A stretch of DNA of 5,159 nucleotides from Lysobacterales bacterium (lineage in GTDB: Bacteria; Pseudomonadota; Gammaproteobacteria; Xanthomonadales; Marinicellaceae): the NCBI GenBank assembly GCA_026990095.1, contig JALSIL010000073.1, forward strand, positions 1-5,159, written 5' to 3'. Shown piece by piece: positions 1-5,159 of the stretch. The notes under the pieces were generated by a model. The model ran no database searches, was not told where the DNA came from, and saw only the letters and a program-made list of their open reading frames with translations. A program made the translations under genes and the position numbers. Position 1 is the first letter of the stretch. Every line of letters starts with the position of its first letter.

Positions 1-221
1 TGATTAGGTCCATGATAAGGATCTTGACCTATTATGACCACTTTTACTTTATCTAAAGGCGTTGAATTCAATGCATTAAAAATATTTCTGCCTTTTGGAT
101 AAACGGCAACTCCCTGCTTTTTTTGTTGCACCAAGAAAGACTTAAGTTGATGCATATAATCTTTATCAAATTCATCTTGCAACACATTTTTCCAACTTTG
201 GTGCAGTTTTATTTCAGTCAT
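1..221 (-). CDS. ung: Uracil-DNA glycosylase, N-terminal part (cut by window edge)
   Basis: Family 1 uracil-DNA glycosylase removes uracil from DNA in the cytoplasm, the first step of base-excision repair of deaminated cytosine or misincorporated dUMP. The reading frame gives 73 complete codons before the window ends. The family's catalytic water-activating motif GQDPYHGPN is at residues 65-73, with the general-base Asp at residue 67 (equivalent to E. coli Asp64) and His70. The preceding VYPKGRNIFNAL and KVKVVIIGQDP stretches also match the family, and the distance from Met1 to the motif is near that of E. coli Ung. About two thirds of the protein, including the C-terminal HPSP loop, lies outside the window. 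The ATG overlaps the stop of the upstream two-REC gene (ATGA). No Shine-Dalgarno sequence is visible before it, so translation is probably coupled to that gene. The family assignment is near certain; intactness beyond the edge cannot be seen. Confidence 0.96.
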   Translation of the reverse strand, partial: MTEIKLHQSWKNVLQDEFDKDYMHQLKSFLVQQKKQGVAVYPKGRNIFNALNSTPLDKVKVVIIGQDPYHGPN

Positions 222-1018
222 TTTTTGTGCTGACTTTGGAATTTTTTAAATCGAATTTGGAATTGAACTTTCTTAATTAACACATCATTATCAACAGGTT
301 TTAACACCAAGTCATTAGCTCCTGATTTTAAAATTTGCTTTTGATTTTTTTCATTTTCATCACCTGTCATGACAACTAAAGGTAATTCTATTTTATTTAT
401 TTGTTGAATTTCTCGAATGTATTCAATCAACCATTGAGCCGTTTCATTATCTTTCAGGTAGTAATCAGTTAAAACAACATCGTATTTTTCAACTGCTTCT
501 TTTTCAGTACCCAACAATTCAATCGCATCGGTAATGGTTAAAACATGATCCGCCGTCAAGCCATGATTTGCCATCACTTTTTTTGTTGCGTGGGCAACAA
601 CGCGCGAATCCTCAACATACAACACATGTCCATCGACTTGATTTTTTGGTGACAATATTCCTTGAATAAAAAATTGCAAGCCTGTTTTTCCATGAGATTT
701 ATCTAAATAATCCGTGACATCTGCACCCATCAGGCGTTCTTGCACACGATTATCCACATCACCTGAAACCACTAAAATAGGAATATAATGCTGATTGGCT
801 CTCACATGATTGCAAATTTCCACGCCATCGCCATCAGGAAGAACCAATGAAGTAATGAGCATATCAATAGCGGTATTATCGATTAATTTAACCGCATCTT
901 CAACCGAACCTGCTACATGTACGTTACAATCTTGCTTGTGTTTGAGAATTGTTTTCTTCATCAACATTCGGGCAAGTTTGGAAGCATCGACAACCAATAT
1001 ATTTGAAAATTCTGTCAT
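218..1018 (-). CDS. Tandem-receiver response regulator (REC-REC, no output domain)
   Basis: This 266-residue cytoplasmic protein consists of two CheY-like receiver domains and little else. REC1 (about 6-125) begins ILVVDAS, with only one acidic residue (Asp11, then Ala12 where a second Asp is usual). In the segment ITSLVLPDGDG, Ser57 stands where the phospho-accepting Asp belongs, while the switch residue (Ser85) and Lys107 remain, so REC1 looks like a pseudo-receiver. REC2 (about 131-258) keeps the full set: Glu136/Asp137, phospho-acceptor Asp185 in VVLTDYYL, Thr218 in VVMTGD and Lys240-Pro241. No GGDEF, HD-GYP, DNA-binding or kinase domain follows; the protein ends in a basic helix (QIRFKKFQSQHKK). 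Such REC pairs often precede GGDEF domains in other proteins, so it may be a stand-alone relative or a truncated form. The ATG at 1018 puts the first beta strand at residue 7, which is right for a REC domain, although no good ribosome binding site is visible. It is the first gene of a leftward operon with ung. The cognate kinase and output are unknown. Confidence 0.92.
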   Translation of the reverse strand: MTEFSNILVVDASKLARMLMKKTILKHKQDCNVHVAGSVEDAVKLIDNTAIDMLITSLVLPDGDGVEICNHVRANQHYIPILVVSGDVDNRVQERLMGADVTDYLDKSHGKTGLQFFIQGILSPKNQVDGHVLYVEDSRVVAHATKKVMANHGLTADHVLTITDAIELLGTEKEAVEKYDVVLTDYYLKDNETAQWLIEYIREIQQINKIELPLVVMTGDENEKNQKQILKSGANDLVLKPVDNDVLIKKVQFQIRFKKFQSQHKK

Positions 1019-1030
1019 GTCTTGAGATTT

Positions 1031-1056
1031 GTAAACTGTAATTGCAATTATTTTAC
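1031..1056. repeat. Imperfect dyad in the leader of the leftward operon
   Basis: A perfect 12-base palindrome, TAATTGCAATTA, lies at 1039-1050. It is flanked by GTAAA (1031-1035) and TTTAC (1052-1056), which are complementary to each other but offset by one base from the palindrome's centre. If the leftward promoter proposed at 1066-1094 is right, the dyad fills most of the roughly 40-base leader between transcription start and the REC-REC start codon. It could be an operator for a dimeric regulator or an RNA hairpin. In such AT-rich DNA it could also arise by chance. The symmetry is seen directly; the function is inference. Confidence 0.3.
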
Positions 1057-1065
1057 TTTAACTAA

Positions 1066-1094
1066 ATTCTATTTACCACCTTAATTATTTACAA
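1066..1094 (-). promoter_or_regulatory. Putative sigma-70 promoter for the REC-REC/ung operon
   Basis: Read on the minus strand, TTGTAA (1094-1089, 4 of 6 matches to TTGACA) is followed after exactly 17 bases by TAGAAT (1071-1066, 5 of 6 matches to TATAAT). Transcription would start near 1059, about 40 bases before the ATG at 1018. The spacing is ideal and the location right, but the surrounding sequence is AT-rich, so a chance match is possible. Confidence 0.42.
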
Positions 1095-1099
1095 CACTC

Positions 1100-1108
1100 T
1101 GTTATACT
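1100..1108 (+). promoter_or_regulatory. Putative extended -10 promoter for the moxR operon
   Basis: TGTTATACT carries the TG-n motif of an extended -10 element followed by TATACT (5 of 6 matches to TATAAT). No good -35 box is present; TTAATT at 1081-1086 with a 16-base gap is the best candidate, which fits promoters relying on the extended -10. Transcription would begin near 1115, leaving about 26 bases before the TTG start at 1141, with the ribosome binding site in between. The -35 box proposed for the leftward promoter (1089-1094) lies inside this promoter, so the two might compete for RNA polymerase. Confidence 0.35.
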
Positions 1109-1128
1109 TGTTTTTATCTAGAAACATC

Positions 1129-1132
1129 AGGA
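1129..1132 (+). promoter_or_regulatory. Ribosome binding site that fixes the moxR start at a TTG
   Basis: AGGA sits 8 bases before the TTG at 1141, normal Shine-Dalgarno spacing. The only other in-frame upstream start, a TTG at 1108, overlaps the putative -10 box and has no Shine-Dalgarno sequence. The first in-frame ATG is at about 1215 and would remove N-terminal sequence conserved in MoxR proteins. Confidence 0.6.
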
Positions 1133-1140
1133 ATAACACG

Positions 1141-2055
1141 TTGAATAATTCGTTAATACATAAAGCTATAAATGCCGTTTGCACAAAACTTTTTGATAAA
1201 CAACAACAAGTTGAGATGTCTTTTGCTTGTCTATTAGCGGGAGGTCATTTACTTATCGAAGATAAGCCAGGACTTGGCAAAACTACATTGGCTGGTGCAA
1301 TTTCTCATGTATTAGGATTAACATTCAAACGCATTCAATTGACCAGCGACATGTTACCCAGTGATGTATTAGGCGTTTCAATATTTCAACCCAATAGTGC
1401 TGACTTTAAGTTCTTCCAAGGTCCTATTTTCACCCAGCTACTTCTAGCCGACGAACTCAACCGCGGCACACCGCGTACACAAAGTGCATTACTAGAAGCC
1501 ATGGCAGAACAACAAGTCAGTATTGATGGGCAAACCCATCAATTGCCTTCTGAGTTTTTTGTTATTGCGACACAAAATCCCACCGATGATGCAGGAACTT
1601 TTCCTTTGCCAGACTCACAACTCGATCGTTTTATGGTATCTATTTCATTGGGTTATCCCTCCGCTGATGCCGAAAAGAAGCTGTACGATTCAGAATTTTT
1701 AAACCAGCAGAAAACAAAATTACCCGCTCTTATATCCGCTCAACAATTAAATGCAATGCAAGAAACAATCGCAAAAATTCACGCCAATCAAGAAGTCAAA
1801 GACTATTTACACTCTTTAGTCTTACAAACACGCGACAACAAGCTATTTGTTAACGGCTTATCTCCCCGAGCGGGACTGGCATTATTTCGTTTATCTCAAG
1901 CTCTTGCTTATATAGCCAATAGAGATTTTGTTATTCCTGAAGATGTAAAAAACGCCTTTCTGCCTGTTGCAACTCACCGCATGCGCACCCTTACAACGCA
2001 ACAAAATCCCGCGACATTATTGAAAACAATTTTAAATGAAACCCGCATCCCTTAA
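1141..2055 (+). CDS. MoxR-family AAA+ ATPase
   Basis: MoxR AAA+ ATPases act as cytoplasmic chaperones, usually on partners with von Willebrand-like domains encoded beside them. From the TTG at 1141 the protein has 304 residues, close to the family norm. It shows Walker A (PGLGKTT, residues 43-49), Walker B (LLADELNRG, 101-109, with Asp104 and Glu105), sensor 1 in VIATQNP (Asn146), the family signature GTFPLPDSQLDRF (152-164, with Arg163 as probable arginine finger) and sensor 2 in GLSPRAGLALFRL (Arg243). The start gives about 40 residues before Walker A, as usual in the family; a longer version from the TTG at 1108 would add 11 residues but lacks a ribosome binding site. All ATPase residues look intact, so it should be active. 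It is the first gene of a rightward operon and overlaps the DUF58 gene by 20 bases, which suggests coupled translation and a shared function. The substrate is unknown; the methanol-dehydrogenase role that gave the family its name should not be assumed. Confidence 0.95.
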   Translation: MNNSLIHKAINAVCTKLFDKQQQVEMSFACLLAGGHLLIEDKPGLGKTTLAGAISHVLGLTFKRIQLTSDMLPSDVLGVSIFQPNSADFKFFQGPIFTQLLLADELNRGTPRTQSALLEAMAEQQVSIDGQTHQLPSEFFVIATQNPTDDAGTFPLPDSQLDRFMVSISLGYPSADAEKKLYDSEFLNQQKTKLPALISAQQLNAMQETIAKIHANQEVKDYLHSLVLQTRDNKLFVNGLSPRAGLALFRLSQALAYIANRDFVIPEDVKNAFLPVATHRMRTLTTQQNPATLLKTILNETRIP

Positions 2056-3001
2056 AAACAAAATCGGCAAACGCCTATTTCCTAATCTGATGCTGCATAA
2101 AAAAGCAGAATCGCTGCCATTGAGCATCAATTGGCGACGGGTATTTATTTTACCGACAAAACCAGGGTTGTTTTTTGGATTTATCTGCTTACTTATGTTA
2201 ATTGCCAGCCTCAACTTTAACAATAACATGGGACTTATGCTTACCTTTTTACTCGTCGGCATTGCTCAAGTGGCTCTTTACCGTGTATTTTTCAACCTCA
2301 CAAACTTGATAATTAAAGGGGTTACTACGCAACCCGTCTTTGCAGGAGATGAGGCACAATTTACCTTGCATATTAAAGCAAGTACAACCAAATACGATAT
2401 TTGCGTACAAACCAACCACACGCATAACTGCCGACTAGAGATTCCTGCAGATGAGACAAAGCCTTTGTCCTTTTCACAACTGACAACCAAAAGAGGTTGG
2501 TTAGAAGGAGGGAAAATCAAGTTAAAATCCTCTTACCCTTTTGGGCTATTTTATGCGTGGATTTGGACTCGAATTGATACCAAATGCTTAGTCTACCCCA
2601 AGCCCGAAAACAACCCTCCACCCTTACCAAAAAATGAATTCAATGAGGGAAACAAGAAAATTGTAAAAAAAGGAGAGGATTTTCATGGTCTAAAAGCCTA
2701 CCAACCTGGTGATTCAATTCGATTGATTGCATGGAAAAGAACCGCCCAAACTGGTGAGTTAATCAGCCGTGAATACCAACAAACTTTGGGAGACAAACTG
2801 TTACTGGATTATGCTCAAGTCAGGTTGACCAATCAAGAAGATAAACTTTCTCGACTCACCGCATGGGCAATTATTGCTTACCAACAACAATTGGATTACT
2901 GTTTAAAACTTCCAGGTTTCACCTCAGGTTATGATTGTTCTTCACAGCATCATTTATCGTGCTTAAAAGCTTTAGCTCTCTATGGTGAAAATAATGGCTA
3001 A
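2036..3001 (+). CDS. DUF58 domain-containing inner-membrane protein
   Basis: This 321-residue protein belongs to the DUF58 family, the usual partner of MoxR ATPases, whose C-terminal part has a degenerate von Willebrand-A-like fold. Two adjacent membrane segments (about 43-59 and 66-83) are joined by the short loop NFNNNMG; the rest is presumably a globular domain on the cytoplasmic side. The DUF58 core lies at about 213-247: GEDFHGLKAYQPGD, then RLIAWKRTAQTGELISREYQ, including the conserved PGD, W-K and ARTG-like elements. A typical C-terminal segment ending LKALALYG follows, so the protein appears complete. No intact MIDAS metal motif (DxSxS) is seen; LLLDYAQ (255-261) is at the expected place, as is common in this family. 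The ATG lies inside moxR with no clear Shine-Dalgarno sequence, consistent with re-initiation by ribosomes finishing moxR; an internal ATG at 2090 (Met19) has no better site. Its molecular role is not established; a scaffold or regulator for the downstream transglutaminase is an inference from context. Confidence 0.93.
   Translation: MKPASLKNKIGKRLFPNLMLHKKAESLPLSINWRRVFILPTKPGLFFGFICLLMLIASLNFNNNMGLMLTFLLVGIAQVALYRVFFNLTNLIIKGVTTQPVFAGDEAQFTLHIKASTTKYDICVQTNHTHNCRLEIPADETKPLSFSQLTTKRGWLEGGKIKLKSSYPFGLFYAWIWTRIDTKCLVYPKPENNPPPLPKNEFNEGNKKIVKKGEDFHGLKAYQPGDSIRLIAWKRTAQTGELISREYQQTLGDKLLLDYAQVRLTNQEDKLSRLTAWAIIAYQQQLDYCLKLPGFTSGYDCSSQHHLSCLKALALYGENNG
2984..2988 (+). promoter_or_regulatory. Shine-Dalgarno sequence inside the DUF58 gene, supporting the ATG at 2994
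   Basis: GGTGA is complementary to the 16S rRNA 3' end and lies 5 bases before the ATG at 2994. The earlier in-frame ATG at 2982 overlaps this site and has no purine-rich sequence upstream. The later start is therefore preferred, shortening the overlap with the DUF58 gene to 8 bases. Confidence 0.5.
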
Positions 3002-4970
3002 AATTCAACTCACCAAGTATTTACTCAGCTCAAAGCAAATTTTTTGGATTTTACTCTCTGTTACGATTTCAGTTTTACCGCACCTTCCCCGTTTGCCTTT
3101 ATGGTTTCCAATTTTATTAATTGGCGTTATCCTGTCGCGCTGGCTAACAGCAATAAAACAAACAAAACCATTGCCTAAAGTCATTATTATCCTAATTACC
3201 CTAACTGCATTTATTACCATTGTCTATTTTCAAGGTTTTAAACTCAATCGTGAAATAAGTGTCACGATTCTTGCCGCTATGACGGTATTAAAAATCCTCG
3301 AAACAAACACAAAAAGAGACGCGTGGATGGTCGTGACTTTATGTTATTTCGTGATTCTTACAAGATTCTTTTACTCTCAGGATTTGCTGTTAGTTATCTA
3401 TTTATTTTTATCCGTTCTTATTATTACGCACACGTTGTTTATTCTGCAACACGATAACAAAAAAGATTTTCTTGATAAAAGGGAACTCAAACAAACGCTT
3501 GGCTTACTGACTACAGGTTTACCCCTTGCCGTTTTGTTTTTCTTGTTTTTCCCTCGCTTAGGCTCTCCTATTTGGGGTTCGCCGGACTTCTTTGGCAATG
3601 GCAAAACAGGGATTGGTGACAGCATGTCCCCTGGCAGCATTTCGCAATTATTCAGCGATGATTCAACTGCTTTTAGAGCCACATTTAATGGCACCATCCC
3701 GAACAATTCAGACCTCTATTGGCGCGGCCCTGTTTTGTGGGATTTTGATGGAAAAACATGGAACACCAATCAAAGGCAAACATCAAAAAAAACATTCATC
3801 GCAAGCAATGACACGGGCACCTTAGTTTCTTACGAAGTGGAATTAGAGCCCACTGGTCAAAAATACCTCTTTGCATTGGATTACGTAAAAACTGCTCCAA
3901 CAGGCTCAACATTAAAAGCCGACCAACAACTTATAACCGAAAATGACATCAATCAGTTGCGCCATTATACCGCCCTTTCACAGTTCAAAACCTACAATAG
4001 CAATGAGCTGTTATCACCTGAGGATTTTGCACGGCTCAAATATTTGCCGCCATCATTTAATCCCAAAACAAAAGCCTTAATACAGCAATGGCAAAGACAA
4101 GTACACAGTCCACTGGAATTAATAAAAAAAATACTCGCCCATTTTGCTACTGATGAATTTTATTACAGCTATTCACCGCCATTACTCATGGGTGATACGG
4201 TAGACCAATTCTTATTTGAAACTAAAAGTGGCTTTTGTGAGCATTACGCCTCTGCTTTTACCGTGATGATGCGTGCTGCAGGCATTCCAGCACGAATTGT
4301 TACAGGCTACCAAGGCGGAATTTTGAATGAAGGATATTTATTGGTCAAACAATCAGACGCCCATGCCTGGGCGGAAGTCTGGATTCAAAAAAAGGGTTGG
4401 TTACGTGTTGACCCCACCTCTGCTGTCTCTCCCCTGCGAGTTGAACAAGGTTCGCAAGCTTTAATTAGGCAAAATGCACGAAATTGGTTGGATAACAACT
4501 GGACTCGAAAACTCGGCGAAAGATACGATGCAATCAGACACAATTGGAACAAATGGGTTCGAGAATACAACGCAACCAAACAAAAAGCTATCTTTAAAGT
4601 GATTGGCTTTGACTCCGTAAATGGCCGTGCAATTATCATCGTACTGGGAACTATCATACTAATTACGACCTTATTGGTTCTGTTCTTTTTATACATCAAC
4701 CGCCCCAAACGTAAACAAAGCCCATACGACAAAATTCAAAAAAAGTTCAAGCAGTTATTTTTAAAACATGGATTAACTGCAGAAGAAAACCTTGGTATTT
4801 TAGAGTTTTCCAAAAAAGCCATCGAACACTTCCCGCAGAGTAAAAACTCAATACACCAATTTACTACACTCTATTTACGATTACGTTTTGCAAAAAATCC
4901 AAAAAATCACGCAAAATTAGGTAATCGATTATTCAAGTTAATAATTAAAATAAAGAAGGAACTCAATTAA
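2994..4970 (+). CDS. tgpA: TgpA-like membrane transglutaminase (DUF3488 / transglutaminase-like / DUF4129)
   Basis: This 658-residue inner-membrane protein has the three-part architecture of Pseudomonas aeruginosa TgpA, which is of similar length. The N-terminal DUF3488 region has about seven hydrophobic segments between residues 12 and 188. A large periplasmic part follows (about 190-545), then one membrane helix (about 546-568) and a basic cytoplasmic tail (572-658) resembling DUF4129. The transglutaminase-like core carries a Cys-His-Asp triad: Cys415 in KSGFCEHYASAF, His457 in SDAHAWAEVW and Asp473 in LRVDPTSA. All three are present with family-like spacing, so the enzyme should be active. 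TgpA in Pseudomonas is reported to be important for viability and is thought to work at the envelope; whether these domains cross-link or cleave proteins, and on which substrate, is not settled and cannot be read here. It is the last gene of the moxR-DUF58-tgpA operon, overlapping the DUF58 gene by 8 bases (20 if the ATG at 2982, four codons earlier, is used). No frameshift or missing segment is seen. Confidence 0.94.
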   Translation: MAKIQLTKYLLSSKQIFWILLSVTISVLPHLPRLPLWFPILLIGVILSRWLTAIKQTKPLPKVIIILITLTAFITIVYFQGFKLNREISVTILAAMTVLKILETNTKRDAWMVVTLCYFVILTRFFYSQDLLLVIYLFLSVLIITHTLFILQHDNKKDFLDKRELKQTLGLLTTGLPLAVLFFLFFPRLGSPIWGSPDFFGNGKTGIGDSMSPGSISQLFSDDSTAFRATFNGTIPNNSDLYWRGPVLWDFDGKTWNTNQRQTSKKTFIASNDTGTLVSYEVELEPTGQKYLFALDYVKTAPTGSTLKADQQLITENDINQLRHYTALSQFKTYNSNELLSPEDFARLKYLPPSFNPKTKALIQQWQRQVHSPLELIKKILAHFATDEFYYSYSPPLLMGDTVDQFLFETKSGFCEHYASAFTVMMRAAGIPARIVTGYQGGILNEGYLLVKQSDAHAWAEVWIQKKGWLRVDPTSAVSPLRVEQGSQALIRQNARNWLDNNWTRKLGERYDAIRHNWNKWVREYNATKQKAIFKVIGFDSVNGRAIIIVLGTIILITTLLVLFFLYINRPKRKQSPYDKIQKKFKQLFLKHGLTAEENLGILEFSKKAIEHFPQSKNSIHQFTTLYLRLRFAKNPKNHAKLGNRLFKLIIKIKKELN

Positions 4971-5159
4971 AAAGATTAGAGACCTTGCTAGCCCGAATAT
5001 TTCATAGGATAAGCTAAAAATAAGGCATTTACCTTTAAATAACAACACCTTATCTCAACAGTGTTACGGTTACACTTTGTACAAGTGGCTTTCAAGAAAA
5101 ACTAGCTTCATATCTTGCACAAATATCACTAAAACCTATGAATAACTAGGTATATAGTG
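4971..5159. other. 3' intergenic segment without a convincing gene
   Basis: These 189 AT-rich bases after tgpA have frequent stops in all frames. The longest open stretch is under 40 codons on the minus strand, with no start or ribosome binding site. There is no clear rho-independent terminator: the small hairpins at 5060-5076 (AGTGT/ACACT) and 5073-5087 (CACTT/AAGTG) are mutually exclusive, have only five pairs and no following T-run. The segment carries the inverted and direct repeats described separately, which suggest a fragment of a mobile element rather than a regulatory region. Its right end is cut by the window, so a gene starting beyond could use it as its upstream region. Confidence 0.5.
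4988..5149. repeat. Inverted-repeat pair, possible decayed MITE or IS end
   Basis: TTCATAGG (5001-5008) and its exact complement CCTATGAA (5135-5142) face each other. Outside each arm is a CTAG, at 4988-4991 on the left and 5146-5149 on the right, giving a possible 162-base unit with imperfect ends. A second pair, ATAAGG (5020-5025) and CCTTAT (5048-5053), lies inside, and CTAGC followed by TTCATA recurs in direct orientation at 5102-5112. No transposase is visible and no target-site duplication could be identified. The repeats are seen; the interpretation as a small non-autonomous element or insertion-sequence remnant is inference, and an AT-rich spacer could hold 8-base pairs by chance. Confidence 0.28.

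Noticed and set aside
810..1025. 71-codon plus-strand open frame opposite the REC-REC gene
   Set aside because: It lies entirely antisense to the well-supported REC1 coding region, and its translation is low-complexity with no recognisable domain.
2671..2693. Strong Shine-Dalgarno-like AGGAG and an ATG at 2685 inside the DUF58 gene
   Set aside because: The ATG is out of frame and meets TAA after two codons. The purine run simply encodes the conserved KKGED residues.
3398..3706. 102-codon minus-strand open frame inside tgpA
   Set aside because: It is antisense to the transmembrane and periplasmic coding region of an intact gene; its lysine-rich composition is what the reverse of a hydrophobic segment gives, and no family is recognised.
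4385..4732. 115-codon minus-strand open frame inside tgpA
   Set aside because: It is antisense to the transglutaminase core and C-terminal membrane helix; no domain or conserved motif is seen and tgpA explains the region.
5060..5087. Hairpins after tgpA as a rho-independent terminator
   Set aside because: The two alternative stems have only five pairs each, overlap one another and are not followed by a T-run; they are about 90 bases past the stop codon.
4991..5101. Short minus-strand open stretch containing a CTKC-like motif
   Set aside because: It is under 40 codons, bounded by stops, has no start codon with a ribosome binding site, and two cysteines alone do not support a zinc-binding protein.

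Overview
The window comes from an AT-rich bacterial chromosome, most likely a gammaproteobacterium. The clues are the strong resemblance of the uracil-DNA glycosylase N-terminus to the E. coli type, the compact MoxR / DUF58 / TgpA-type transglutaminase gene trio as found in pseudomonads and methanotrophic or sulfur-oxidising gammaproteobacteria, and a tandem-receiver response regulator of the kind common there. The genus cannot be named from the sequence alone.

Layout. Positions 1-1018 hold a leftward operon: a 266-residue protein of two receiver (REC) domains, followed with a 4-base ATGA overlap by ung, which is cut by the window's left edge after 73 codons. Positions 1019-1140 are a 122-base divergent intergenic region with a plausible promoter for each direction, apparently overlapping, and an imperfect dyad in the leader of the leftward transcript. 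Positions 1141-4970 hold a rightward operon of three overlapping genes: a MoxR-family AAA+ ATPase (probable TTG start), a DUF58 membrane protein and a TgpA-like membrane protein with a periplasmic transglutaminase domain. Positions 4971-5159 have no convincing gene but carry short inverted repeats that could be a decayed small mobile element.

How the genes work together. The three rightward genes form a recognised conserved cluster. The MoxR ATPase is thought to act as a chaperone on a partner with a von Willebrand-like fold (here DUF58), and TgpA is a multi-pass inner-membrane protein with a Cys-His-Asp transglutaminase/protease-like domain outside the membrane. The cluster is linked to cell-envelope function, but its substrate is not known from this sequence. 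The leftward pair joins a signalling protein with no output domain to a base-excision repair enzyme.

Most of the window is ordinary. The points most worth a second look are the degenerate first REC domain (Ser where the phospho-accepting Asp should be) in a protein translationally overlapped with ung, the compact divergent promoter region with its dyad, and the repeat-bearing 3' segment. I see no strong evidence for an undescribed system.
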